From: Salinimicrobium gaetbulicola
GTDB lineage: Bacteria > Bacteroidota > Bacteroidia > Flavobacteriales > Flavobacteriaceae
Reading direction: 5' to 3'
Length of the DNA stretch: 64,000 bases
Assembly: GCF_042676025.1 (NCBI RefSeq)
Contig: NZ_JBHTJP010000032.1
Coordinates: 1,364,001-1,428,000 of the forward strand
This document shows, one piece after another, positions 1-8,876 of the stretch. Both the position numbers and the translations under genes were made by a program. The notes below the pieces were generated by a model. It was not told where the DNA came from. It ran no database searches and was given only the letters and a program-made list of their open reading frames with translations. The number at the start of each line of letters is the position of its first letter. Position 1 is the first letter of the stretch.

Positions 1-288
1 AAGCACGAGTTCTTCAAATTCTTCCGGAGTTAAAATAAGGGGGGCAGAAATATTAAAATTTCCAAGGCTTTCAGTATAAATATAACGGTCCAGCAAAGGA
101 TCATATTTATATGAAGCTATAATGCTGTTTGGCCTGGGCAGTTCGATCCTGCCTAACGAATAACCTGTTTTGGTAGTGTCCTGCTGAGTTTCTGTTTCCT
201 GGGAAAAGGCCGCAAAAGGAAATGCCAGCACGCACAACAGCGTAATGGCAAACGAAAGCGAAAACCGATGATTGTAGTTCTGCCTCAA
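1..288 (-). CDS. sprA: SprA, N-terminal fragment (type IX secretion translocon / gliding motility)
   Basis: The 96 codons visible on the minus strand encode a signal peptide (hydrophobic run LLCVLAFPFAAFS, then Q) followed by a segment rich in Thr/Gln and the phrase YDPLLDRYIYTESLG, typical of the start of SprA/Sov. SprA is the very large outer-membrane barrel that forms the translocon of the type IX secretion system. The 3' part lies outside the window. No in-frame ATG exists before the open frame runs back into ruvA, so a TTG at 286-288 is the best start; it lies 5 nt after the ruvA stop, implying co-transcription. sprA next to ruvA and a malic enzyme is a familiar Flavobacteriia gene order. 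Identity rests on this context plus the short N-terminal match. Confidence 0.8.
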   Translation of the reverse strand, partial: MRQNYNHRFSLSFAITLLCVLAFPFAAFSQETETQQDTTKTGYSLGRIELPRPNSIIASYKYDPLLDRYIYTESLGNFNISAPLILTPEEFEELVL

Positions 289-293
289 GACAT

Positions 294-875
294 TTATAAT
301 TTTTTTAATGCAAGCTTTATCAGTGTCTCTACTGTAGCATCGGGGGCTTCCTTAACAATTCTATCTACAACTTTCTCAGATTGCTTACGGGTGTAACCAA
401 GAGTCTCTAAAGCAGATAACGCTTCTTCCCGACTTGTATTGCTTATAGGCGCCGAAACTTCGTCGAGTCCGAACACCTTCAAAATTTTATCCTTAAGGTC
501 CAAGATCACACGCTGGGCCGTTTTCGCTCCAATTCCCTTAATACTCTGGATCGTCGCTACATCCCCGGCGGCAATGGCTTCCATAATCTGCTTTGGCTCC
601 AGCGATGACAACATCGTTCGTGCCGTACTCGCTCCCACTCCGGATACCGATATTAATAATCTGAATATTTCCCGCTCTGTCTTTTCCCAAAACCCGAATA
701 AGGTATGAGAATCTTCTTTTACCTGAAGATGTGTATATAGTTTAATCGCTTCCGAAGAAGGAATAAGACCATACGTGTGAAGAGAAATGTGAATGAAATA
801 ACCAATTCCGTTGCAGTCAATAACTACATTCGTTGGATTTTTCTCAACGAGTTGGCCTTTAATGGAGTGGATCAT
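294..875 (-). CDS. ruvA: Holliday junction branch migration complex subunit RuvA
   Basis: 193 aa, the normal length for RuvA. It binds four-way DNA junctions as a tetramer and loads the RuvB motor during recombinational repair. Residues 1-62 form the OB-fold domain (start MIHSIKGQL). Two helix-hairpin-helix motifs follow: SVSGVGASTARTML near residue 80 and IKGIGAKTAQRVILDLKDK near 115. The small RuvB-binding domain is residues 148-193. The gene sits between the malic enzyme (upstream) and sprA (5 nt downstream); ruvB lies separately at 7.8-8.8 kb on the same strand. ATG start; nothing unusual. Confidence 0.97.
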   Translation of the reverse strand: MIHSIKGQLVEKNPTNVVIDCNGIGYFIHISLHTYGLIPSSEAIKLYTHLQVKEDSHTLFGFWEKTEREIFRLLISVSGVGASTARTMLSSLEPKQIMEAIAAGDVATIQSIKGIGAKTAQRVILDLKDKILKVFGLDEVSAPISNTSREEALSALETLGYTRKQSEKVVDRIVKEAPDATVETLIKLALKKL

Positions 876-964
876 GTGTTAAATTGGCTTGGTGACTCAA
901 ATGTAGTAAAATTAACGGGACGGCGAAAAAGGAAAAATATTCCCCGATTTTGATCTTAAAAATG

Positions 965-996
965 AAAAAAGGCTGCCGGAAATCCAACAGCCTTTT
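965..996 (-). terminator. Intrinsic terminator after the malic enzyme gene
   Basis: Inverted repeat AAAAGGCTG/CAGCCTTTT with a 13-nt loop, followed on the minus strand by a T-run. It lies 23 nt past the malic enzyme stop, so ruvA probably has its own promoter in 876-960. Confidence 0.75.
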
Positions 997-1018
997 AATC
1001 AATTCTATAATTGCTATT

Positions 1019-3313
1019 TTACATACCGTCTTTTCGGGCTTTGCGCTCTTTTTCCTGAGCATCTACTACCGCAACAGCGGTCATATTTACAATTTCCTCT
1101 ACACTGGCTCCTAGTTGAAGAACGTGTACAGGTTTATTCATTCCCATCAAAATAGGACCCACAGACTCGGTTTTATTCAGTTCCTTGATCAGCTTGTAGG
1201 TACTGTTACCAGAATCCAGGTTAGGGAAAATAAGCGTGTTCACCTTTTTTCCGGCAAGTTTTGAGAACGGGAATTTCTTCTGAAGTAATTCTTTGTTCAG
1301 GGCAAAGTCAGTTTGCATTTCACCGTCCACTGTGAGATCAGGATAGAATCTATGAAGGTAAGCCACTGCTTCTTTCACTTTTTCAGCATTCTCATCACTG
1401 GAAGAACCAAAGTTTGCGTACGAGATCATCGCCATTACAGGCTCCATCCCGAACAACCTAACGGTACGAGCCGTCATTTGCGCGATCTTGGCCAGTTCCT
1501 TGGCGGTTGGATTAATATTTACCGAAGTGTCACTAATGAAAAGCGGACCTCTGGAAGTGTTCATCAAGTTAGTTGCAGCGACTTTTGAAACCCCTTTTGC
1601 CTTCCCGATAAGTCGGAGGAAAGGTTTTAATACCGTTGGATAAGATCTGGAATAACCTGAAAGCAACGCGTCAGCATCTCCTTCATTGATCATCATGGCA
1701 GCGAAATAATTTCGCTCTCTCATCATTAATTGGGCATCATAACGGGTAACCCCTTTTCGCTTTCTAGAGTTCCAGAAAACTTCCGCGTAACGGTTTCTGC
1801 GATCTTTTTCTTCATCAGATTTTGAATCGATGATCACTACATCTGCAGCATGGAAGTCGATCTCCCTCATCAATTCTTCGATCACATCTTTTCTTCCTAA
1901 AAGTATAGGTTGCGCGATCCCTTCATCATGAACGATCTGAGCAGCCTTAAGGACATCCAGGTGATCTGCCTCGGCAAAGACCACTTTTTTAGGATCCATT
2001 TTAGCCCTGTTCATCAATAAACGGGTGATCTTATTATCGTTACCCATTCTTTCGAGCAACTCATCCTCATACTTCTCCCAGTCGTGAATAGGATTTTTCG
2101 CCACACCCGTTTCCATTGCAGCTTTCGCTACCGCCGGAGGAACTTCTGTGATAAGTCTTGGATCGAAAGGTTTCGGAATGATATAATCCTTTCCAAAGTT
2201 CAATCGGGTTTCACCATATGCTATATTCACCTGTTCCGGAACAGGCTCTTTGGTAAGGCGTGCCAGCGCTTTCACGGCTGCCATCTTCATTTCTTCGTTG
2301 ATCTTGGTCGCTCTAACATCTAAAGCTCCACGGAAGATGAAAGGGAAACCAAGCACATTGTTCACCTGGTTAGGATGATCACTTCTCCCTGTTGCCATGA
2401 TGATATCCTTACGGGTAGCACAGGCCAGGTCGTAATCAATTTCAGGGTTTGGATTGGCCATGGCAAAAACGATCGGGTTTTTCGCCATTTTCTTCAGCAT
2501 ATCCGGGGTCACGATATTTCCTACCGAAAGTCCGAGGAAAACATCGGCCTTTTCCATAGCCTCAGCCAGGTTCTTGTATTGTTTTTTGACCGCAAACCTT
2601 TTCTGAAGGTCTGAAAGGTCAGTTCGACCGGTATGAAGTACCCCGTTGACATCGAACATGACGATATTTTCCAGCTTCACTCCCATAGCGACATACAGGT
2701 TCGCACAGGCAATGGCCGCAGATCCCGCTCCTGAGATCACTACTTTCACCTTTCCGATCTTTTTACCCGCAAGTTCTAAAGCGTTGATAAGAGCAGCCGA
2801 TGAGATAATGGCAGTACCATGCTGATCATCGTGCATCACCGGAATATCCAATTCTTCCTTCAGACGCTTTTCAATTTCAAAAGCTTCCGGCGCGGCAATA
2901 TCTTCCAGGTTGATCCCTCCAAAAGTAGGAGCGATGTTTTTCACGGTTTCCACGAAAGCATCCACATCTTTTGTGTCCACTTCAATGTCAAAAACATCGA
3001 TATCGGCAAAGATCTTAAAAAGAAGACCTTTCCCTTCCATTACCGGCTTGGAAGCCTCTGGACCAATGTCTCCCAGGCCAAGGACAGCTGTACCGTTTGA
3101 AATAACGGCCACCAGGTTTCCTTTGGTAGTATATTTATAAGCGTTTTCCTTATCCTTATGGATCTCCAAGCAGGGTTCTGCAACCCCGGGGGAATAGGCT
3201 AATGAAAGATCTCTTTGGGTAGAATATTTTTTGGTTGGCACCACCTGTATTTTTCCGGGGTGCGGCTTGGCGTGATAGACGAGGGCTTCACGACGTTTAC
3301 GTTCGTTACTCAT
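1019..3313 (-). CDS. maeB: NADP-dependent malic enzyme, MaeB type (fused phosphotransacetylase-like domain)
   Basis: 764 aa from the chosen start MSNERKRREALVYH. It oxidatively decarboxylates malate to pyruvate and CO2, producing NADPH. The N-terminal half is the malic enzyme: the AYSPGVAEPCL motif near residue 50, DDQHGTA near 160, and the nucleotide-binding GAGSAAIACANLY near 190. From about residue 425 (NRAMDPKKVVFAEA region) it becomes a phosphotransacetylase-like domain that, in MaeB proteins, is regulatory and binds acetyl-CoA. A longer reading from 3340 is possible, but it would begin inside the -7 promoter element at 3338-3345, so the ATG at 3313 is preferred. Cytoplasmic. Full length for the family. 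Confidence 0.95.
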   Translation of the reverse strand: MSNERKRREALVYHAKPHPGKIQVVPTKKYSTQRDLSLAYSPGVAEPCLEIHKDKENAYKYTTKGNLVAVISNGTAVLGLGDIGPEASKPVMEGKGLLFKIFADIDVFDIEVDTKDVDAFVETVKNIAPTFGGINLEDIAAPEAFEIEKRLKEELDIPVMHDDQHGTAIISSAALINALELAGKKIGKVKVVISGAGSAAIACANLYVAMGVKLENIVMFDVNGVLHTGRTDLSDLQKRFAVKKQYKNLAEAMEKADVFLGLSVGNIVTPDMLKKMAKNPIVFAMANPNPEIDYDLACATRKDIIMATGRSDHPNQVNNVLGFPFIFRGALDVRATKINEEMKMAAVKALARLTKEPVPEQVNIAYGETRLNFGKDYIIPKPFDPRLITEVPPAVAKAAMETGVAKNPIHDWEKYEDELLERMGNDNKITRLLMNRAKMDPKKVVFAEADHLDVLKAAQIVHDEGIAQPILLGRKDVIEELMREIDFHAADVVIIDSKSDEEKDRRNRYAEVFWNSRKRKGVTRYDAQLMMRERNYFAAMMINEGDADALLSGYSRSYPTVLKPFLRLIGKAKGVSKVAATNLMNTSRGPLFISDTSVNINPTAKELAKIAQMTARTVRLFGMEPVMAMISYANFGSSSDENAEKVKEAVAYLHRFYPDLTVDGEMQTDFALNKELLQKKFPFSKLAGKKVNTLIFPNLDSGNSTYKLIKELNKTESVGPILMGMNKPVHVLQLGASVEEIVNMTAVAVVDAQEKERKARKDGM

Positions 3314-3337
3314 AGTTCCCGTATTTTTCAGGACAAA

Positions 3338-3345
3338 CAAAGGTA
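3338..3345 (-). promoter_or_regulatory. -7 promoter element of the malic enzyme gene
   Basis: Reads TACCTTTG on the minus strand, a full match to the Bacteroidota consensus TAnnTTTG, 25 nt upstream of the MSNERK start. No clear -33 TTG was seen. Its position argues against the longer upstream start. Confidence 0.6.
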
Positions 3346-3401
3346 GGTTTTTCTTAATTAAATGCTAAGTAAATTCGGGATGGGATTGATTGATTTTGTT
3401 G

Positions 3402-5327
3402 TTAAAAAACCGATTCCGGCGGCACCAGCTCATTTAGTTTCTCAATATACTTTTTCGGAAGCAGGGAAAGCCCCAATTGATAAGAAGCGTTCATCCAGCC
3501 AAAGCCTGCAGTAGTGATATAATCGAACTCGGTCCCAACATTGCCATACTCGGCATACACCTTATGCGTCCTGTTCACCACATCATATTTTTCGGGGATC
3601 GTGCCATTATAATCTACCGCATTTTTAGTGATCATGTACAGCCAGCGATATATCAAATCATGCGCCTCTTTCTCGTAACCGTAATTCAGCAAACCTTCCC
3701 ACAAAAGCATTTGATGAGGCGCCCATCCATTTGGATGATCCCATTGCCGCTGCACTTCATTTGTCGCGGTCTCTTCTACGGAAACTTTCGCACTCGCGAG
3801 TATACCTCCGCTGGCTTTTAGATCGTTCAATAGATTAACAAGCATCTTCTCTGCCTGTTCTTCGGAAGCTATTCCAGCCCAAAGCGGATAAAAATTAGTA
3901 GCCGAAATATACCCGATCCTTTTCCCCTTTTTGAAGTTGTAATCAAAGTAGCCGCCTTTTATTTCATCCCACAGAAAAAGGTTCACTAATACCTTTCGAA
4001 AATCGGCTTTTTCATGCCAGTATCCTGAAGTGTATGATCTTCCGGATGAAGTTGTGAAATAACCATCAAAATATTTCCCGATCAAAAATTCAAAGTCCTT
4101 CTCGTACTTATACAGCAGCGAATTGAGGTCAACAGTGTTCAGGTGGGCCGCCCGGTTTTCGAGTCTCCAGGAGGTATCGTGACCGCTTTCCCTTACACTT
4201 CTGTCGTGCCTGAAATACTGATCTAATTCTTCGTCTTTTATCTCTCCCAAACTGTACCCGGTAACAAAATCTTCCAGCGACATCCCATGTTTTTTGGCAT
4301 ATTCAGAAAGAACCTCGTCGAAATGCCCTTTTTCAGTCTCAGGTGGGATCCCGATCCCTTCCGCGTAATAGCGATTAAGGCCATTTGCCGTCAGTCTTTT
4401 TCCTGGCTTCATCCAGACTTCCTCATATTCCTGGATCGCGGCCTCCAAAGATCTTCTTAGCCAATCGCTGTTCTTTTCTTCGGAAGCTTCAAAAACTTCC
4501 CTGACAAAGGAACTCATGAATGGTGGCTGAGTTCGGGTTAGATAATAGGAACGATTGGCGTTGAGGATCTTCCCGTAGTGTTCTATCTGGTACACGAAAT
4601 TGTCGACCATTGCTTTGGCAAGATCGATACAGTCATCGATCAGCAGCCCTACTCCTTCAAAATAACTATCCCAGCCGTACATTTCATTGAAGCGGCCGCC
4701 CGGAACCACAAATGGCACACCCATCCCATTTTCTATTTTCAGGGCCAGGAGTCCGGGTTTATCATTGATCGATTTAACATACTCCGGTGTTATTTTCTTC
4801 GGAAGGACCTCCATCTTAAAATCAGGATACTCCTTTTGCAGATCCAGGTAATATTCGATCCCAACAGAATCTGTAGCCGGAACATACAAACGCCGGACAT
4901 CTCCCGAAGCTTTTGTGTCCTTCAAAATATGCTTAAGCCCTTTACGGTCGATGCTTCGGGTGAGATCATCCCAGAAAAAATCTTTGATCCTTCGTGAAAT
5001 TCGGGTGGCAGGTTCTTCCCTGATCTTTCTCAGTGAGATCTGCAGACTATCCTTGCCTTGAATATCGGCTAAAGCCAATTCCTGAAGTAAGTTTGAAAGA
5101 TAATAGACCTTAGAAAGGCTCACAGAATCCCCTTTTTGACTCAGCATCCAAAAAGGGCTTTTTATGCTGTCTTCAACGGTGATCTTTTTATCCTCATCTG
5201 TATCTGCTTGCGAAAGTAGCCGCGACATTTCATGTTCTATATTCAGAATAAATTCAGGATCCTGGGAAAATCCGGAAACAGAGATAGAAAGCAGTAAAAG
5301 TGTTAGAAACCATTTCCTGAGGACCAT
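3402..5327 (-). CDS. Secreted GH37 trehalase with a neutral-trehalase-like catalytic region
   Basis: 641 aa; hydrolyses alpha,alpha-trehalose to two glucoses. A signal peptide (VLRKWFLTLLLLSISVSGFSQ) implies periplasmic or surface location. Both GH37 signatures are present: PGGRFNEMYGWDSY near residue 217 and QWDHPNGWAPHQ near 530. The catalytic acid lies in RESGHDTSWR and the base region in EYGNVGTEFDYITTAGFGW. The RESGHDTS...TVDLNSLLYKYE wording is closer to fungal neutral trehalases than to E. coli TreA. The N-terminus also has an EF-hand-like loop, DTDEDKKITVED, at about residues 41-52. The stop lies 57 nt before the malic enzyme -7 element, so the two are separately transcribed. Confidence 0.9.
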   Translation of the reverse strand: MVLRKWFLTLLLLSISVSGFSQDPEFILNIEHEMSRLLSQADTDEDKKITVEDSIKSPFWMLSQKGDSVSLSKVYYLSNLLQELALADIQGKDSLQISLRKIREEPATRISRRIKDFFWDDLTRSIDRKGLKHILKDTKASGDVRRLYVPATDSVGIEYYLDLQKEYPDFKMEVLPKKITPEYVKSINDKPGLLALKIENGMGVPFVVPGGRFNEMYGWDSYFEGVGLLIDDCIDLAKAMVDNFVYQIEHYGKILNANRSYYLTRTQPPFMSSFVREVFEASEEKNSDWLRRSLEAAIQEYEEVWMKPGKRLTANGLNRYYAEGIGIPPETEKGHFDEVLSEYAKKHGMSLEDFVTGYSLGEIKDEELDQYFRHDRSVRESGHDTSWRLENRAAHLNTVDLNSLLYKYEKDFEFLIGKYFDGYFTTSSGRSYTSGYWHEKADFRKVLVNLFLWDEIKGGYFDYNFKKGKRIGYISATNFYPLWAGIASEEQAEKMLVNLLNDLKASGGILASAKVSVEETATNEVQRQWDHPNGWAPHQMLLWEGLLNYGYEKEAHDLIYRWLYMITKNAVDYNGTIPEKYDVVNRTHKVYAEYGNVGTEFDYITTAGFGWMNASYQLGLSLLPKKYIEKLNELVPPESVF

Positions 5328-5391
5328 AGAATTGAATTTTGCAGTCTTTAATTTACAAAATCCAATCTTAGCTTAAAACTTACACAGACTA

Positions 5392-6318
5392 TTAACTGTC
5401 TTTTAAAAACTGAATATTGCGGGTGAGTCCGCTAAATTTTGTCCTTTTCACCGCCGACTTCTTGAATATCTTCCGGAAAGTTTCCTCGGTGATCTCCTCC
5501 CAATCCTTTTTGCTCATGGAAAGCAATTCCGGATGGGGATCAAATAATGGCTGAGAATGCGGTTTTGAAAAACGGTTCCACGGGCACACATCCTGGCAAA
5601 CATCACAGCCAAACATCCAGTCATCAAATTTCCCTTTCATTTCGGTGGGCAATTGATCTTTCAGTTCTATCGTGAAATAAGAAATACATTTGCTGCCGTC
5701 AACTTTATAGGGTTCCACGATCGCATCAGTGGGACAAGCGTCTATACAGGCTGTGCAACTTCCGCAGTGATCGGTGACAGGGGAATCATATTCCAGTTCG
5801 AGGTCCACGATCAATTCGGCCACAAAAAAGAAAGATCCCAACTTTTTAGAGAGCAGGTTAGTGTTCTTCCCGATCCAGCCTAGTCCGCTTTTAGCTGCCC
5901 AGGCTTTATCCAGCACCGGCGCAGAATCTACAAAAGCGCGACCGTCAACCTCTCCTATCTCCTGCCTCATAAACTCCAGCAAGTGCTTCAGTTTATCCTT
6001 TATCACAAAATGGTAATCGGTACCATACGTGTATTTACTGATCTTGTAAGTGTCTTCCCGCTGGGTGGTTTCGGGATAATAATTAAGCAGCAGGGAAATG
6101 ACACTTTTTGAACCTTCAACGAGTTTGGTGGGGTCGAGGCGTTTATCGAAATGATTTTCCATATACCTCATTTCGCCGTGCATGTTATTCTTGAGGTAAT
6201 TTTCCAGGCGGGGCGCTTCATCCTCCAAAAATTCCGCTTTCGATATCCCGCAGGACAGGAAACCAAGGCGTTCGGCTTCGGCTTTGATCTGGGCGGTATA
6301 TTTAGCAGCAGTGTTCAT
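5392..6318 (-). CDS. queG: Epoxyqueuosine reductase QueG
   Basis: 308 aa. A cobalamin-dependent, 2x[4Fe-4S] enzyme that reduces epoxyqueuosine to queuosine in tRNA, the last step of queuosine synthesis. Two ferredoxin-like clusters are visible: CGSCTACIDACPTDAI near residue 186 and CDVCQDVCPWNRF near 239. The family motif GWIGKNTNLLSKKLGSFFF (about 148-166) and the catalytic Asp in GRAFVDSAPVLDKAWA are also present. Length is normal. A TAAATTTG -7 element lies just upstream at 6359-6366, so it probably has its own promoter after the P450 gene. In many Flavobacteriia queG follows ruvB directly; here the P450 gene lies between. Confidence 0.95.
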   Translation of the reverse strand: MNTAAKYTAQIKAEAERLGFLSCGISKAEFLEDEAPRLENYLKNNMHGEMRYMENHFDKRLDPTKLVEGSKSVISLLLNYYPETTQREDTYKISKYTYGTDYHFVIKDKLKHLLEFMRQEIGEVDGRAFVDSAPVLDKAWAAKSGLGWIGKNTNLLSKKLGSFFFVAELIVDLELEYDSPVTDHCGSCTACIDACPTDAIVEPYKVDGSKCISYFTIELKDQLPTEMKGKFDDWMFGCDVCQDVCPWNRFSKPHSQPLFDPHPELLSMSKKDWEEITEETFRKIFKKSAVKRTKFSGLTRNIQFLKDS

Positions 6319-6358
6319 TCTTTACTGGTCTACGAAAAAGGGTTTTTCAGAAGGCATG

Positions 6359-6366
6359 CAAATTTA
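6359..6366 (-). promoter_or_regulatory. -7 promoter element of queG
   Basis: TAAATTTG on the minus strand, a complete TAnnTTTG match 41 nt upstream of the queG ATG and 29 nt past the P450 stop. No obvious -33 TTG. Confidence 0.55.
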
Positions 6367-6394
6367 CGGTTTTTGAGGAAGAATTTTTAAAAGC

Positions 6395-7714
6395 TCAGGA
6401 ACTGCGTGGTGTAAATTTCAGGATAGCATTTTTAGGTTTCAGCGTGATCAGAGGCAGCATCTCAATCTCCTTTTTGGAGGTACTCAACTCGTATTTTGAG
6501 ATCAACTCAGCTATTGTCATCACCATCTCGTACATCGCAAAATTATTGCCAATGCACTTTCGAGGCCCGGCACCAAACGGAAAATAATTGCTGCGTCTTC
6601 CTTCCGAAAAGCGATCTGGATCAAAAGTTTCAGGCTGTTCCCAGTATTTTTCATGGCGATGGATCTCGTAAAGTGAGAACAACAGATTCGATCCCTTTGG
6701 GATGAACATGCCTTCAAATTCGTCGTCTTCCACATTCACACGGTCTATGAAATATGCCGGCGGATACAATCGCATGGATTCTTCGATCACCTGCTGGGTG
6801 TATGAGCACTGCTGAATAAACTCAAAGAGGTTTTCAGATTCTGATCTTGCCTTTTCCACTTCGGAGGCAATTTTGTCCTGTACCCCAGAATTCCTGGCCA
6901 GCAATTCACAGGTAAATGTCAACGCATTTGAAGTAGTCTCATGGCCTGCGGTAAAAAGTATCAGGATCTCATCTATCAATTGTTCACGGGCCATGGCCGT
7001 ACCATCTTCATAACGGGCGTCCAGTAACATATCCAACAAGTCATTTTCCCTTACTCCTGAAGTTTCCCGCTCTTCAATGAGCGTATTCAGAATCCCTCGA
7101 GCCTCATGGGTGAGATCCACACTTCTTTTGATACTGCCATTCATTTTGAACCACCAGTTCAAATATGGTTGTCGCAATTCCTTTACCAGCATTTTTTGAG
7201 CGGCTTCGGTAATATATTGAAGCCGGTCGATCTCCTTTTGTCCTACAGCACTGCTAAAAAGCGATTTTACAACGGTCTGGAATGCCAGGTCATTGAACAC
7301 CGGAAAAATGTCCATTTTTTTGCCGGGTTTTATCATTTTAAGCTCTCCCAGAATGGCTTCACGTATGCTGTCTAAAAGGGATTTAAGCTGCTTCTTGTGA
7401 AAAGCAGGCTGGATCAATTTTCTTTGTTTCTTCCACAACTCCCCTTCCGCGGTAAGGAGTCCGTGACCAAGGTATTTGGCAAGGTCTACCGTCTGGATGG
7501 GAGATTTGGTGTAATTCTTATAATTCTTCTGAAGCACATATTCGGCAAACCCGGCATCGCGGGAAAAAACAACCTTCTGTCCCAGACCTATCGTCAGCCT
7601 GAAGGTATCGCCCAACTCTGTGAAAATCTGGTGATGAAATGGAAGCGGATTACGCAAAATCCGACCGGCATTGGCATAGAACCTTAACTGCGAAACTGTC
7701 GGAATTTGTTTCAT
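6395..7714 (-). CDS. Cytochrome P450
   Basis: 439 aa, standard length for a bacterial P450, with no membrane anchor. It carries the I-helix oxygen-binding motif FTAGHETTSNAL (about 255-266), the K-helix ExxR in EESMRLYPP (about 310), and the haem-thiolate loop FPFGAGPRKCIGNNFA near residue 376 with the axial Cys. The haem-loop wording resembles CYP4/CYP110-like fatty-acid or hydrocarbon hydroxylases, but the substrate cannot be read from sequence. No ferredoxin or reductase partner lies nearby. The gene is inserted between ruvB (52 nt upstream) and queG, a position unrelated to its chemistry. Confidence 0.93.
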   Translation of the reverse strand: MKQIPTVSQLRFYANAGRILRNPLPFHHQIFTELGDTFRLTIGLGQKVVFSRDAGFAEYVLQKNYKNYTKSPIQTVDLAKYLGHGLLTAEGELWKKQRKLIQPAFHKKQLKSLLDSIREAILGELKMIKPGKKMDIFPVFNDLAFQTVVKSLFSSAVGQKEIDRLQYITEAAQKMLVKELRQPYLNWWFKMNGSIKRSVDLTHEARGILNTLIEERETSGVRENDLLDMLLDARYEDGTAMAREQLIDEILILFTAGHETTSNALTFTCELLARNSGVQDKIASEVEKARSESENLFEFIQQCSYTQQVIEESMRLYPPAYFIDRVNVEDDEFEGMFIPKGSNLLFSLYEIHRHEKYWEQPETFDPDRFSEGRRSNYFPFGAGPRKCIGNNFAMYEMVMTIAELISKYELSTSKKEIEMLPLITLKPKNAILKFTPRSS

Positions 7715-7766
7715 GATTTACAAAATACAAAAGTTTATAACCCAAAAGGGTTTCAAAAAGGGCATT

Positions 7767-8789
7767 TTAGAAGAGTCCTCCCTGGATGCCTCCACGCTCT
7801 CTGCCAAGGTGCCTGTAAGCGGCTTCGGTTACTTCACGACCTCTTGGAGTTCTCACAATAAAACCTTGTTGGATTAGGAATGGTTCGTACACCTCTTCGA
7901 TAGTTTCGGCACTTTCACTAACCGCAGTTGCCAGGGTAGTTATCCCAACGGGACCGCCCTTGAACTTATCGATGATGGTTGTAAGGATCTTATTATCCAT
8001 TTCATCAAGGCCGTGGGCATCTACATTGAGCGCCTTTAAACTGTACCTGGCGATCTCTATATCGATCTTCCCATTCCCTTTGATCTGGGCGAAATCACGA
8101 ACCCTTCTTAATAACGCGTTGGCGATACGCGGAGTTCCCCGGCTACGACCTGCAATTTCAATGGCCGCCTCCATAGTGATAGGAACTTTTAAGATTTGAG
8201 CACTTCTCTGAACGATATCAGAAAGTAATTCAGTGGTGTAATATTCCAGTCGGCTGGAAATCCCGAAACGGGCACGCATAGGCGCTGTTAACAATCCGCT
8301 TCTGGTAGTAGCTCCAATAAGGGTAAAAGGATTCAGATTTATCTGGACAGACCGCGCATTCGGTCCTGTTTCGATCATGATATCGATCTTGTAATCTTCC
8401 ATGGCCGAGTACAAGTACTCTTCTACCACAGCGCTTAATCGATGGATCTCATCAATGAAGAGCACATCCCTTTCATCAAGATTTGTAAGCAGTCCAGCAA
8501 GATCACCCGGTTTGTCCAATACAGGGCCAGAGGTGACCTTTATCCCGACATTAAGCTCATTGGCCAGGATATGCGCCAAAGTGGTCTTACCAAGCCCCGG
8601 AGGTCCATGAAAGAGCGTATGGTCAAGGGCTTCCCCTCTTTGATTGGCAGCCTCCACGAACACCTTCAAATTATCCAAAACCTGATCCTGACCCGCAAAA
8701 TCATCAAATTCAAGGGGTCTTAAGGCTCTTTCGATATCCATTTCTTCAGAAGAAAAGTTTTCCCCTGTAGGATCAAGGTGTTCGTTCAT
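7767..8789 (-). CDS. ruvB: Holliday junction branch migration ATPase RuvB
   Basis: 340 aa from the ATG at 8789 (MNEHLDPTGENF); a TTG two codons upstream is less likely. It is the hexameric AAA+ motor that drives branch migration with RuvA. Walker A is GPPGLGKTTLA near residue 65, Walker B LFIDEIHRLS near 115, sensor region GATTRSGLLTAPMRARFG, and the winged-helix C-terminus ends RTPRGREVTEAAYRHLG. Complete and ordinary. Its promoter, TATCTTTG at 8810-8817, is 20 nt upstream. Confidence 0.97.
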   Translation of the reverse strand: MNEHLDPTGENFSSEEMDIERALRPLEFDDFAGQDQVLDNLKVFVEAANQRGEALDHTLFHGPPGLGKTTLAHILANELNVGIKVTSGPVLDKPGDLAGLLTNLDERDVLFIDEIHRLSAVVEEYLYSAMEDYKIDIMIETGPNARSVQINLNPFTLIGATTRSGLLTAPMRARFGISSRLEYYTTELLSDIVQRSAQILKVPITMEAAIEIAGRSRGTPRIANALLRRVRDFAQIKGNGKIDIEIARYSLKALNVDAHGLDEMDNKILTTIIDKFKGGPVGITTLATAVSESAETIEEVYEPFLIQQGFIVRTPRGREVTEAAYRHLGRERGGIQGGLF

Positions 8790-8809
8790 TGTCAATTTTT
8801 TAGGTTCAA

Positions 8810-8817
8810 CAAAGATA
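8810..8817 (-). promoter_or_regulatory. -7 promoter element of ruvB
   Basis: TATCTTTG on the minus strand, a full TAnnTTTG match 20 nt before the ruvB ATG, just after the cta operon terminator. Confidence 0.55.
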
Positions 8818-8821
8818 AAAG

Positions 8822-8852
8822 AAAAAGCCTTTTCGGAATGAAAAGGCTTTTT
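8822..8852 (-). terminator. Intrinsic terminator of the act-cta operon
   Basis: Perfect 13-bp stem AAAAAGCCTTTTC/GAAAAGGCTTTTT with a 5-nt loop, 24 nt after the ctaD stop. It ends the complex III-oxidase transcript. Confidence 0.85.
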
Positions 8853-8876
8853 CTTTTATCTAATTCAGGCTTTGAC

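Noticed and set aside
859..1062. 67-codon frame between ruvA and the malic enzyme
   Set aside because: It spans the terminator at 965-996 and overlaps both neighbours; composition is that of non-coding DNA.
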